Shown piece after piece: positions 8,411 to 17,698 of a DNA stretch of 64,000 nt; the first letter of the stretch is position 1, and the number at the start of each line of letters is the position of its first letter. The DNA is taken from contig JAUIJL010000017.1 in NCBI GenBank assembly GCA_030431255.1, forward strand, positions 1 to 64,000, in the 5' to 3' direction. The DNA is from Thermoanaerobaculia bacterium. GTDB lineage: Bacteria > Acidobacteriota > Thermoanaerobaculia > Multivoradales > J023. The notes under the pieces are model-generated. The model made no database searches, was not told where the DNA came from, and saw only the letters and a program-made list of their open reading frames with translations. The position numbers were made by a program, and so were the translations under genes.

Positions 8411-11400
8411 ATGAGCGAGAGGGATCTAGGGAAAAGATCGACACTTGGGGACGAAGACGCCGGCTCGGAGCGTTCCGAGAGCCTCGTCTCCCGGCGATTC
8501 GGACCGTTCGTCTACGATCCGCTTTCCGAGACCCTGACCGGTCCGGAGGGTGAGATCCGCCTGCGTCCTCAGGTTTTTCAGCTCTTGGGTCTGTTGATCC
8601 GTGAAGCGCCACGGCCCGTGCCTCCACAGCGGCTGATCGACGAGATTTGGGACGTGACCCACGTGTCCGCCGGCTCGATTCAGCGGACCGTCAGCGAGCT
8701 GAGGACCGCCCTGGGCGACGACGCTCGCTCGCCCGCCTACGTGGAAACCGTGCATCGTCGGGGATATCGATTCGTCGCGACGCTCGAATCGGTCGCGGCC
8801 AAGGTCGTCGTCGTAGAAGCCGGTGTGGAGGCGGATCTCGCAGCGGATCCTAGGGAGGGCTCCGTAGCCCTTCCTGAGCTCGTGGAGACGCCGCCGGAAT
8901 TATCCGAGGGCGAATCTTCATCGCCGCCGGCTTCGGATGCCCCGTCTTCGAGGCCGAAGACGACGAGCGCAGGACCGAGATGGAGCGGCCTTCGGACGGT
9001 CGGAGCCCTGGTCTTGGGCACGGCCCTGGTCGGTGCCATGTGGTGGGCGGGAGTCCTTGGAGATCGAGGCTCCGGGGTGTCGGAACCGGGCGGCACGGCT
9101 CCCGTGCCCGCGGTTCCCTCCGCGGACGATGCGTCCGGTGGTGGAGACGGTGGTGGGGACGATCCGTCGGAGCTGCCGTTGGCGCGGACGCCGGGTTGGC
9201 CGACCGGAGAAGCCGGCAACGCGTTGGTGGAAAACGCCGACATCACCGTGCGCTTGTTGCCGCCGTTTTTGGCGCCCGGGCAGGAGGATCCGATGTCGGT
9301 GCACCAGCGGTTCAAGCTGCTGGACCCGGCGGTGCAACGCTCACCGGAGGTTCGCCTCGGCTTGGCCAAGGCGCTCACCGAGCTGGGGTGGCATCAGCAA
9401 GCCCGCGAGCAGCTCCAGGAGTTGCTCGAAACACCCCCGGCGCCTGAAGCTCCAGAGGTCGCCAAAGAAACCGTGCTCGGGGCGGAGGCCCTGCACCACG
9501 AGCTTGCGGGCGACGGTGACAAGGCCTTGGAGCTGCGTCGCACCCTGGCCACCTTTTTCCCCGATGATTTCGAGCACGCCCTGGCCTTGGCCCAAGCGGA
9601 GCGTCGCTTTGGCGATGCGGCGCGGGCGGAGGACATCCTGAGCGGGTTGGAAACCGGTCAGGAAGCAGGCCAGGAGACGCTCCCGCGGCTGCGGGTGGAG
9701 CTGGAATCGGCGGAGGTCCAGCATTCAAGGGGCAACACCGAGCAGATGTTGGCCTCGGCTTTGCGCGCGGCGGAGATCGCGCGGCGCCTCGACCGACCGT
9801 ATCGGCTGGCCCAGGCCTTGCTGCTTTCCGGACGTGCCCGGCATCACCTGAGCCGCCAATCGGGCATGACGACCGAGGCGGTGGCCGATCTGGCGGCGGC
9901 GGCCGACCTTTTCGAGAGATTGCACGTGGCCCGGGGCGCATCCGAAGCTCAAGTGGTTTGGGCGACCCTTTTGTATGAGCAGGAGCGATTCGCCGGCGCC
10001 CGGGAGATCGCGGAAAAGTCGTTGGCGGCGGCTGAGAGCTTGGGGGATCCGGTGCGCATCGCTCGGTCGCGCCTTCAGCTCGGCAGGATCGCGGTGTCGA
10101 TGGCGGAGCTCGATCAGGCTATTGAAGAGATCACCGCGGCCATGGCGGCCTACGAGCAAGCGGGACGGGAAATCGGTGCCTCGGCGGCCCGGACCAGCTT
10201 GGCGGAGCTGCGATATCGGCAGGGTCGGTTGGATCTCGCGTTGAGCCTGTTGGCAGACTCGTTGGCGGTCTATCGGCGTCGGCAGCGTTGGGAGAACATC
10301 GCCTCGGCGGCGTCCAACACCGCGATGGTGGCCCTTGAGCTGGGCCGCTGGTCGGCCGCGGAACGTAGCTTGGCCGAGGCGGCCGAAGCGAGAGGGCATC
10401 TCCACGACCATGGGGGATCGCCGTATATCCGTCTTTCGTCCGCGCGTTTGGCGTTGGGTCAAGGTCGGCTCGAGCAAGCCCTGGACCATGGGCTCGAGGC
10501 GTTGGGCGACTTTCGCCGTCTGGAGCGGTCTTCCGGGCTGCTGGCGACCTATCAAGTGCTGGCGCAGATCGACGAAGCGAGGGGAGATTTACGTTCCGCG
10601 GCGCGTCGGCTCCAGGAAGCGGCGGCCCTGCCGATGTTCTCGTCAAGCAGACCGGGCTCACCGGAAGACGGCGCCGACGTCAAACGGCGGTTCTCCCTGG
10701 CCCTGTCGCAGGCCAGGGTGGCCATGTACATGGGCTCATTTCGGGATCCCTCTCGGGGTTCATCTCAGGGATCGGCATCGCAGGTCGAAAGCCGGCTCCA
10801 GCTGGCGGAGCGCCTATTGCCGGAGATCAAGGAGCCCAAGCTCAAGGCCCTCTTCTTGCAGACCCACGGTCGTTGGAAGTGGTGGCAAGGAGACCTCGAA
10901 ACCGGTCGTCGAGAGATGACCGAAGCGCTCGAAGAGTGGCGGACGTCGGGACGCGCCGCGATGGAAAGCCGGGCTCGCCTGGAGCTGGCCGAGCTGGCGA
11001 TCGAAGAAGGGCGTCTCGACGCGGCGGAGCAGCAGATTCGATCGGCCTTGGAGCGGTCGCGGGACCTGGGTGACCACTCCGGGATTGCATCGGCATGGGC
11101 CTTGAGAGCTGGGCTCGAGCTGCGCAGGAACCACTTCGACGTTGCCCAAACCTACGCCCGCATCAGCCGAGAATCCGGGCCTCTCAACGCCCACGCCGAC
11201 GGCGACCTGTGCTTGACCTCCGCCCAGGTGGATCTGGCCTCCGGCCGGACCGATGCCGCCGAGCAGGGCGTCCAAACGGTGCTCGATCGAGCCGAGGAGG
11301 CGGCAGATTGTCGCCTGCTGGTCGACGCGCTGGTCGCGTCCGCCCGGCTCCAACAAGAAACCGGCCGCTCCAAAGAGGCGGCCGGACTCAAGAAGCAGGC

Positions 11401-11443
11401 CGCGGACCAAGCCGCAGCCTGTGGTTATGCATCATCGAGCTAG
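8411..11443 (+). CDS. CadC-like winged-helix regulator with TPR sensor
   Basis: About 1010 residues. Residues about 24-114 form an OmpR/CadC-type winged helix (FGPFVYDPLSETLTGPEGE, then GSIQRTVSELRTALGDD, then VETVHRRGYRF). A proline/serine-rich linker leads to one membrane helix (VGALVLGTALVGAMWWAGVL) near residue 205, followed by about 750 residues of tandem TPR-like helical repeats. The design is a one-component membrane-bound transcription factor whose extracytoplasmic TPR array would bind a ligand or protein. The chosen ATG directly precedes the domain; longer starts exist but have no supporting homology. Its 3' end overlaps the convergent hydrolase gene by 4 bases. The target genes are not evident. 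Confidence 0.8.
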   Translation: MSERDLGKRSTLGDEDAGSERSESLVSRRFGPFVYDPLSETLTGPEGEIRLRPQVFQLLGLLIREAPRPVPPQRLIDEIWDVTHVSAGSIQRTVSELRTALGDDARSPAYVETVHRRGYRFVATLESVAAKVVVVEAGVEADLAADPREGSVALPELVETPPELSEGESSSPPASDAPSSRPKTTSAGPRWSGLRTVGALVLGTALVGAMWWAGVLGDRGSGVSEPGGTAPVPAVPSADDASGGGDGGGDDPSELPLARTPGWPTGEAGNALVENADITVRLLPPFLAPGQEDPMSVHQRFKLLDPAVQRSPEVRLGLAKALTELGWHQQAREQLQELLETPPAPEAPEVAKETVLGAEALHHELAGDGDKALELRRTLATFFPDDFEHALALAQAERRFGDAARAEDILSGLETGQEAGQETLPRLRVELESAEVQHSRGNTEQMLASALRAAEIARRLDRPYRLAQALLLSGRARHHLSRQSGMTTEAVADLAAAADLFERLHVARGASEAQVVWATLLYEQERFAGAREIAEKSLAAAESLGDPVRIARSRLQLGRIAVSMAELDQAIEEITAAMAAYEQAGREIGASAARTSLAELRYRQGRLDLALSLLADSLAVYRRRQRWENIASAASNTAMVALELGRWSAAERSLAEAAEARGHLHDHGGSPYIRLSSARLALGQGRLEQALDHGLEALGDFRRLERSSGLLATYQVLAQIDEARGDLRSAARRLQEAAALPMFSSSRPGSPEDGADVKRRFSLALSQARVAMYMGSFRDPSRGSSQGSASQVESRLQLAERLLPEIKEPKLKALFLQTHGRWKWWQGDLETGRREMTEALEEWRTSGRAAMESRARLELAELAIEEGRLDAAEQQIRSALERSRDLGDHSGIASAWALRAGLELRRNHFDVAQTYARISRESGPLNAHADGDLCLTSAQVDLASGRTDAAEQGVQTVLDRAEEAADCRLLVDALVASARLQQETGRSKEAAGLKKQAADQAAACGYASSS

Positions 11444-13587
11444 TCGGTGGTCAGCTCCAGGCTGTCGATGACCACCGCGCCGGTATCGTAGCCCGGCACG
11501 TCGAAGTAGAGATAGACGTAGCGGACCGATTCCAAATCCACATTTCTAAACGCCGAGAGGGGCACGCGGACCGTGGTCAAGGCGCTCTTGGTGAAGTCGG
11601 TCCACTCGATGCCCATGGGCGTGCTCACCGGTTTGATGTATTCGTCCGGGGCCGGAATCTGCTGATAGGCGCCCGCCCGAACCTTACCGCTCCAACCGGC
11701 GTCCGAGTACATCCTCAGGTAGAAATCCTGGGGCTCGTCCGGGGTGTTGTAGATGTTTTTGTAGACCTGGGCCATGCGCACGCTCAGGTATTCGAAGTCG
11801 GAGAAATCCCGCTGGCTGCCGTAGGGGAAGATGTTGACATCTGGGATATACCAGCGGACCCGACGCAAACCGGACGACGACCAGGTGATGCGCAGGCCCC
11901 GGCTGTCGTGGGGAGACGACGGAATCATCTGATGCATCTCGCCTTCCAGCAGGGTCACGATGCCGCTGCCGTCGGTCACCGAGCCACCCATGGTGCTGGT
12001 GCCCGTGCCGCCGTTCTCGAAATTGTCGATCACCCGCCGACGGGACGCCGACGAATATTGGGTGTAGAGCTCGGAGCCCACCAAAGAGGCCGGGCGGGCG
12101 CTGTCGTCGAGCACGTCTTTGAATTGGGTGTCGCCGAAGGTTTTCCAGCGCAACATGGCGGTAGCGTAGGCCTTGGCCACGTTCCTGCCCTCCACGGTGC
12201 CCGTGGAGAAGTTGACGTCGTCCATAAAATCGCGATGTTTGGCGCCGTAGACGTAAACCATGGCTTTGTCGAGCTGATTGGGATTGAACAGACCCTCGTG
12301 GGAAGACTCCACCCCGGCCCGGTCGTAAATCGCGAACATCGTCTTTTGGGGATTGGGGTTGCTGCTGGTGGCGGAGTATCCGTCCACGTCGCCGTCGCGG
12401 GTGCTGTAGATGCCCATCAAGCCGCCGATCATGGAGCCGTTCAGCACCTCGCGGGAATCCGGGCCGTTCGAGCCGCCGCCGTCGGTGGGTGCGATGGGCA
12501 CCACCGCGCGGATGTCGAAGTCTTCCACCCCGAGCCCGGGTTGGGTGCCGAGCATGCGGCCCGCGGTCACCGCGCCTTCACCGCCACGGCTGTGGCCGAT
12601 GAAGATCACCTCGTCGGAGAGGCGGGTGCGCCACGTCCACCACGAGTGCAGCGCGTTCAGATAGCTGATGGCGTGCTGACCGCGGTCCTGGTTTTTGCCG
12701 CTGTTGGTGATGCTGGCGGTCACGAAACCGTTGCGCGCCAAGTGGGTCATGAGGAAGGTGTGGTCTTGATGACCCATGCCCACACCGTGGGTGAAGATCA
12801 CCACGGGGCGACCCGACGGTGGTCCGGTGGACGAGTTGCAAGTGGACGACGGCCAACGGATTTGGCCGGTGATGTTGCCCAGGCCGTCGTTGGGGTAGTT
12901 CCAGGTGTAGTTGTGGATGTAATAGCAGGGGTAGGTCGTGTAGGTCGCTGGATCGGCCATGACTTTGGTGAAGGCCTGGGGGCTCTCCGACGGGAGCTCG
13001 AAGGCCGAGGCGTCGATCGGCCATGGCAACCCATCCGCGGGAATCTCGGTCAGGCCGGCCAATTGGCCGTCGACGATGTGCAGCTCATAGGCGGTGCTCA
13101 GCTCGGCGGAGATCCTGGCTTCGACCTCGGCAAAGCCGTCCAGCTCCGGTGCCACCCGATTGTCGAAGTCCTCGTCCCACGGGTCGACCCCGCCCTTTTC
13201 CAGGGGCAGGCTGTAGACCGAGTCCAGGGACGGGGTGGTGTGGGCCTGGACGCTGAGCTGGTAGATGCCGTCCTCAAGGACCTCGAGCCAGGTCCGATCC
13301 AGCACCGAGATGGACTCCGCGCGGATGCGGGAGCGCTCGAGGTCGTCGCTGTAGACCAGCTCGCCGTCGGCGTAGAGCTGACGGGTGATCACGAGGTCGG
13401 CGGGGGCGTCGGTCGTGCCGGCGATCTTGCTGAGGCCCGTGCTCGGGCTGCCGAGCCGCAGCTCGATGGATTGATCGTTCTCCACCAGCTCCAAGGGCTG
13501 GGGCTGGGCCGTCACGGGGGTCGCGGCGACCAGGCAGAGGCTGAAGCCGGCGGTCAACCACCGGCGATACACGTGCATGAAGGACAT
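11440..13587 (-). CDS. large secreted alpha/beta hydrolase
   Basis: 715 residues with an N-terminal signal peptide (WLTAGFSLCLVAATPVTAQ). The alpha/beta-hydrolase core is marked by VVIFTHGVGMGHQDHTFL (oxyanion region) and the nucleophile elbow IGHSRGGEGA, placing the catalytic Ser at residue 333. The region around HEGLFNPNQ and AKHRDFMDD probably supplies other core elements. Residues about 510-715 look like a beta-sandwich with a carbohydrate-binding-like pattern (RRVIDNFENGGTG, then TTVRVPLSAF, then VVIDSLELTTD). Likely an exported esterase, lipase or cutinase-like enzyme; the substrate cannot be read from the sequence. It overlaps the convergent TPR regulator by 4 bases. Confidence 0.82.
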   Translation of the reverse strand: MSFMHVYRRWLTAGFSLCLVAATPVTAQPQPLELVENDQSIELRLGSPSTGLSKIAGTTDAPADLVITRQLYADGELVYSDDLERSRIRAESISVLDRTWLEVLEDGIYQLSVQAHTTPSLDSVYSLPLEKGGVDPWDEDFDNRVAPELDGFAEVEARISAELSTAYELHIVDGQLAGLTEIPADGLPWPIDASAFELPSESPQAFTKVMADPATYTTYPCYYIHNYTWNYPNDGLGNITGQIRWPSSTCNSSTGPPSGRPVVIFTHGVGMGHQDHTFLMTHLARNGFVTASITNSGKNQDRGQHAISYLNALHSWWTWRTRLSDEVIFIGHSRGGEGAVTAGRMLGTQPGLGVEDFDIRAVVPIAPTDGGGSNGPDSREVLNGSMIGGLMGIYSTRDGDVDGYSATSSNPNPQKTMFAIYDRAGVESSHEGLFNPNQLDKAMVYVYGAKHRDFMDDVNFSTGTVEGRNVAKAYATAMLRWKTFGDTQFKDVLDDSARPASLVGSELYTQYSSASRRRVIDNFENGGTGTSTMGGSVTDGSGIVTLLEGEMHQMIPSSPHDSRGLRITWSSSGLRRVRWYIPDVNIFPYGSQRDFSDFEYLSVRMAQVYKNIYNTPDEPQDFYLRMYSDAGWSGKVRAGAYQQIPAPDEYIKPVSTPMGIEWTDFTKSALTTVRVPLSAFRNVDLESVRYVYLYFDVPGYDTGAVVIDSLELTTD

Positions 13588-13856
13588 GGATTTCTCCTAG
13601 AGGGTGTCGTGCTCCGCGCAGCTGCTCGACCTTGCCGGGTCGAGGGCAGCCGCCGATCGAGGCCAGGTCGATGGCCGTTCGACGTCGCGCAGATGGGTTC
13701 ATCGTTCAGTCCCGATGTTTATATTTCACCTGCTGGAGATTCGGCCTTCGGAAAGTCTTACGAAACCCTTACCAATGCCTACAAGCCCCATCCATTGGGG
13801 CTCGCGCGTCGCTGGGGGTCGAGCCGAGGGGCTCGGGCGAGTCGTCGGCTCACCTC
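13588..13856. other. gene-free stretch upstream of the hydrolase gene
   Basis: Contains the upstream region of the minus-strand hydrolase gene. An AGGAG-like sequence lies just before its ATG (plus-strand CTCCT near 13594). I see no conserved reading frame in the rest. Confidence 0.4.
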
Positions 13857-13900
13857 AGGCTTCGCCCCTCGGTCGAGATGCCGACCGAGGGGCGAAGCCT
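13857..13900. terminator. long perfect hairpin downstream of a small secreted-protein gene
   Basis: A perfect 19-base-pair stem (13857-13875 paired with 13882-13900) with a 6-base loop; the left arm is AGGCTTCGCCCCTCGGTCG. It begins 17 bases after the stop of the minus-strand gene at 13918. There is no clear T tract on either side, so it may stop transcription with assistance or protect the 3' end rather than act as a classical intrinsic terminator. Confidence 0.6.
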
Positions 13901-13917
13901 TGGCTTGGATCAGACGA

Positions 13918-14226
13918 TCAGCCGCAGACCATGGTGTTGTTTCTGCAGAAACAAATACCCGGCTCACCCGCTTGCCACATGCAGCGCACACCCGGCAATC
14001 CCGAGGTCGAGCAGTAGGTGCCCTCAAGGTTGAAACAAGACGGCAGCGAAGGAGATCCCCAGCTCGCCTCGATGGGCAGCATGAAGGCCGGCAAGGCGGA
14101 GTCGCCGCCGATCAGGCAAGAAGCTGCCTCGTAGGTAGTGGTCGAGCTGATGTCCGCGGCACCGGCTGCGGGGGCGAGCAGGAAGAGAGCGAAGGAGACG
14201 ATGGCCAGAGCTTTTAGGGCTTTCAT
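13918..14226 (-). CDS. small secreted Cys-rich protein
   Basis: 102 residues. The signal peptide is clear (MKALKALAIVSFALFLLAPA, cleavage near AGAA), and the mature part of about 79 residues has eight Cys, including CMWQAGEPGICFC at the C terminus, suggesting a disulfide-stabilised exported protein. The start at 14226 has GAGGAAAAG upstream. I do not recognise a family. It is followed by a long hairpin and preceded by an octamer repeat in its 5' region, so it is probably transcribed alone. A secreted effector, adhesin or inhibitor are all possible. Confidence 0.7.
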   Translation of the reverse strand: MKALKALAIVSFALFLLAPAAGAADISSTTTYEAASCLIGGDSALPAFMLPIEASWGSPSLPSCFNLEGTYCSTSGLPGVRCMWQAGEPGICFCRNNTMVCG

Positions 14227-14260
14227 GTGACTTTTCCTCATAGGTTCCAGGGGGTTTTGA

Positions 14261-14300
14261 ATCGAGACATCGAGACATCGAGACATCGAGACATCGAGAC
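14261..14300. repeat. octanucleotide tandem repeat, 5 copies
   Basis: ATCGAGAC is repeated five times without a mismatch. It lies 35-74 bases upstream of the ATG of the small secreted-protein gene, on the minus strand, within its probable 5' leader or promoter. Copy-number change there would alter spacing without touching the reading frame. Confidence 0.9.
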
Positions 14301-14490
14301 AGTCAGCTCCGATCGGAAGCTTGAGACCGGTTCGGTCGTCACCACCTCTCACCGCGTCGGCTGTGGAATCGGCCGTTCGATGATCGGGGTGAATAGGGCA
14401 ATTGCAAGGCTGGTACCAACCGGCCGCATGGCGGAGTTGTCGAATCTGGGGGCTTTTGTCGACGCGAGGTGCGCCGTGGCGCGGGCCGGC

Positions 14491-14548
14491 TGCCCATTGA
14501 CTGGACAGGGCCCTGCGCAGACAATGGGCAATCGCCACCTCTGCGCAG
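14491..14548. promoter_or_regulatory. inverted repeats upstream of a Ser/Thr kinase gene
   Basis: TGCCCATTG (14491-14499) pairs with CAATGGGCA (14522-14530). The 8-base palindrome CTGCGCAG occurs twice, at 14513-14520 and 14541-14548, 28 bases apart. All lie within 80 bases of the kinase start at 14571, so they could be operator sites or a leader hairpin. No regulator can be named. In a GC-rich genome some such palindromes arise by chance. Confidence 0.35.
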
Positions 14549-14570
14549 GCCGTTGGAGCTGGTATCTGCA

Positions 14571-17500
14571 ATGGATGATCCCGGCAAAGCGCTCCCTCCC
14601 CCAAAGGCTTCGTACCGTCGGAGCCGAGCATCTCTTTCGGACCACCCTGTGCCCGAGTCGATGACGAGGTCGCCCACGGTGACCCTGAGCCCCGAGACCG
14701 TCGCCTCGATTCGCCAATGGGAGCTCTTGAGCCGCGGGGAGTCCCTGGGCCGCTATGTGGTGCTGGCCTTGATCGGCGAAGGCGGCATGGGGCAGGTCTA
14801 TTCCGCCTACGATCCAAAGCTCGACCGCAAGGTAGCCCTCAAGGTGCTGGCTCCTGTGCGAGATCGGCAGCGATCGTCTGAGGCCCGGCTCATTCGCGAG
14901 GCGCGAGCTCTCGCTCGCTTGAGCCATCCGAACGTGGTGGCGGTTTTCGATGCCGAATCGATCGAGGGTCGGGTCTTCATCGCCACCGAATTTGTCGTCG
15001 GGCAGACCTTTTCTCGCTGGTTGAAGGGCGCGGACCGCTCCCAAGCGGAGATTCTCGGCGTGCTCGCCCAAGCCGGTCGAGGGTTGGCTGCCGCGCACGA
15101 TGCGGGTTTGGTGCACCGAGATTTCAAGGGCAGCAACATCATGGTAGGCGAAGGCGGCCGGGTGGTGGTGCTGGACTTCGGTTTGGCGCGGCAAGCGGAC
15201 CCCGCCACCTCGTCCGCGATCTCACGGGACGGGGGTGCGACCGAGGGACTCGGCACCTCGAGGTCGCATGAAGCCGAGGTGACCGGCGTCGGCCCGGACG
15301 CTGTCGGCCCGGACGCTGTGACTCGAGCCGGGGCCGTGTTGGGCACGCCGGGTTTCATGGCCCCCGAGCAACGCCGAGGGGAGGCCGTGGGCCAGGCCGC
15401 CGACCAATACAGCTTTGCCACGGTCGCCTTCCAAGCGCTGACCGGCAAGCTGCCTTCCGACGACCCGGATGGGTCGGCTGCGGCCTCGCTGTCGCCGGGC
15501 CTGCGCCGGGTGTTGGCCCAGGGCTTGGCGGAATCACCGGACGATCGATTTCCGTCCATGCACGCGCTGCTCAGCCGGCTGGCCCACGAGGCCGGGCGCG
15601 CTCGACGTCGGCGTCTCGGGGCGGTGCTCGGTTTGGCGGGCCTGGCGGCGCTGGCCCTTGCTGCCGGGGGGTGGCGGGAGCACATTCAACAACGGAACCA
15701 ATGCAACGCGGGGACCGAGGTCTTCAGCGAGGTGTGGAATGCTCAAAGCCGGGCGGCTCTGCGCACGGGTCTGCTCGGCGCTTCCGCTGAGCTGCGGGCG
15801 GGCGGGGCATTGCAGTCTCCGGACTCGGGCGCTGCCACGGTTTGGCGCTCAGTCGCGCTCGGCCTCGATACCTATGCCGACGATTGGGCACGGATGTACC
15901 AGCAGGTCTGCGAAGCGACCCATCGTTTCGGTCGCCAGTCCCAGGAGCTGCTGGACCTGAGAATGGACTGTCTCGATCAGCGGAAACATGAGGTCGACGC
16001 CGCGCTTCGGGTCTTGACCGACGGTGAGCCCGGGCGTTTTAAGGCCGCGCCCCGATGGATCAGCAACTTGCCGTCCCTAGCGGTTTGTCGGGATGTGCGA
16101 GCCCTGCGATCACCGACGCCACCACCCCGGGATCCGGAACGTCGTCGTGAGCTGAGCCGGCTCCGGCAACACTTGGCGGCCGTGAAGGCCCTTTGGTTGG
16201 TGGGTGACTATCCAAGCGGAATGCGAGCCGTCGATGAGCTGGAAAACAGCTCCAGAGCCCTGGGCCACTGGCCCTTGACGTCCGAGGTGTTGATCGAAAA
16301 AGCACGGATTTTCGAGTCCAGCGACGATGGCGCAGCCGCTGATGTCGCCTTGATCGAGGCCCTTCTCGCCGCGCACGCCGGCGGTCATTCTCGGGTCGCT
16401 GCCGAAGCGTTGGTGCGGCGTGTTCGGGTCCAAGGATACCTGCTCCACCAAGTCGACGAGGCGGCGGAGACCGCGGATCAGGCGGCGAGCCTGCTCGAGA
16501 GACTGAACGAGCCTGCCCATCTGGCCGCAGAGCTCGACGAGGTGCGAGGTTTGCTCGCCGTGCAGCAAGGGCGCTTTGACCAAGCCCGACAGCTCTTCGA
16601 ATCGGCGGTGGACATCAAGAGCGGTTTGGTCGGACCCTCTCACCTGAGCTTGGCTCCGGCTTTGTCGCGACTCGGTGAGGTGGCCCTCGAGCAAGGGCGT
16701 CTCGACGCCGCCCAATCTCTGCTCGAGCGAGCGCTCGACATCAACCGTCGGCATCTCGGTAGCGATCATCCCAACGTTGCAGCGGCGCTTTCCCAATTGG
16801 GTATGCTGGCCCTCGAGCAAGGCGCGTTCGAGGCGGCCCTCGGCCGGCACTCCGAAGCGCTGGCCATCCGCCGACAAACGATGGACGAGCAACCCGTGCG
16901 GTATGCCATGTCGCTGACGGATCAAGCCAACGCTTTGAGCGGCCTCGGTAGATTCGACGATGCCCTGGCGAGCTTCGAGCAAGCGGTGGAGATTTTCGAG
17001 GCCGCCCTCGGACCAGACCACAGATTTCTCGCTGTCGTCCTCTCCAATCTGGCCGCTACCCACATCCGTCGGTCGCGGCCGGAGCAAGCCGTGCCTCTCT
17101 ATGAGCGCGCCCTCGAGATCCAACGCCGAGCCCTCGGTGAGGAGCATTTGCGAACGCTGCAGGCGGGTTTCAACTACGCCGAAGCCTTGCGCCGCGATGG
17201 TCGAGCCGAGGCCGCAATCGATCGACTGGAGCGGCTGACGGCAGTGCTGAGGTCCCGAACCGACGGCCCGTCGTCATTGCTGAACGATACCCGGACCGCC
17301 CTCGGCGAGGCCTATTTGGAGGTGGGTCGGGCCGAGCTCGCCGTGGAGCTTTTGGCCGAGTCCTTGGCTCAGCGTTCTCGGCCGGGGCGGCGTCCCGATC
17401 TTTGGGCGAAGAACGCGTTTGCCCTGGCGCGAGCACTCCGAGCCGTGGATCGGGAGCCCGAGCGGGCCCATCGATTGGCCGACTCGGCCTTGGCGCAATA

Positions 17501-17579
17501 CCGCCGAGAGCCGATGGGTTTCCGTGCGGAGATCGCCGCCATCGAGACGTGGCTCGGGCTCCCGCCGGGCAATGGTTGA
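14571..17579 (+). CDS. membrane-anchored Ser/Thr protein kinase with TPR tail
   Basis: About 1002 residues. Hanks-type kinase domain at about 60-340: glycine loop GEGGMGQVY, Lys91 in VALKVL, catalytic HRDFKGSN (Asp184), DFG at 202-204, and the PE of MAPEQ. One membrane helix follows at about 350-366 (AVLGLAGLAALALAA), then about 600 residues that include tandem TPRs of the kinesin-light-chain type (for example LLERALDINRRHLGSDHPNV). The kinase would face the cytoplasm and the TPRs the periplasm. HRDFKGSN replaces the usual HRDLKPSN, but catalytic residues are present. ATG 14571 is chosen because upstream sequence has no domain. A duplicated GPDAV pair sits in the activation-segment insert. 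Confidence 0.9.
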   Translation: MDDPGKALPPPKASYRRSRASLSDHPVPESMTRSPTVTLSPETVASIRQWELLSRGESLGRYVVLALIGEGGMGQVYSAYDPKLDRKVALKVLAPVRDRQRSSEARLIREARALARLSHPNVVAVFDAESIEGRVFIATEFVVGQTFSRWLKGADRSQAEILGVLAQAGRGLAAAHDAGLVHRDFKGSNIMVGEGGRVVVLDFGLARQADPATSSAISRDGGATEGLGTSRSHEAEVTGVGPDAVGPDAVTRAGAVLGTPGFMAPEQRRGEAVGQAADQYSFATVAFQALTGKLPSDDPDGSAAASLSPGLRRVLAQGLAESPDDRFPSMHALLSRLAHEAGRARRRRLGAVLGLAGLAALALAAGGWREHIQQRNQCNAGTEVFSEVWNAQSRAALRTGLLGASAELRAGGALQSPDSGAATVWRSVALGLDTYADDWARMYQQVCEATHRFGRQSQELLDLRMDCLDQRKHEVDAALRVLTDGEPGRFKAAPRWISNLPSLAVCRDVRALRSPTPPPRDPERRRELSRLRQHLAAVKALWLVGDYPSGMRAVDELENSSRALGHWPLTSEVLIEKARIFESSDDGAAADVALIEALLAAHAGGHSRVAAEALVRRVRVQGYLLHQVDEAAETADQAASLLERLNEPAHLAAELDEVRGLLAVQQGRFDQARQLFESAVDIKSGLVGPSHLSLAPALSRLGEVALEQGRLDAAQSLLERALDINRRHLGSDHPNVAAALSQLGMLALEQGAFEAALGRHSEALAIRRQTMDEQPVRYAMSLTDQANALSGLGRFDDALASFEQAVEIFEAALGPDHRFLAVVLSNLAATHIRRSRPEQAVPLYERALEIQRRALGEEHLRTLQAGFNYAEALRRDGRAEAAIDRLERLTAVLRSRTDGPSSLLNDTRTALGEAYLEVGRAELAVELLAESLAQRSRPGRRPDLWAKNAFALARALRAVDREPERAHRLADSALAQYRREPMGFRAEIAAIETWLGLPPGNG

Positions 17580-17698
17580 TGGGCATGGTCTGAATCTTGC
17601 TTTCTTTACGACCGACCGCGTGGTTCCTTTGCGCTTCGCCGCCCTTTTCGCTTCGATCCGAATCGATACCCGACCCGATCACCGATGGAGAATCCCGT

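Noticed and set aside
11095-14217. A plus-strand open frame of about 1040 codons
   Set aside because: It lies antisense to the secreted hydrolase gene, has no recognised domain and reflects high GC content; the minus-strand gene has a signal peptide and catalytic motifs.
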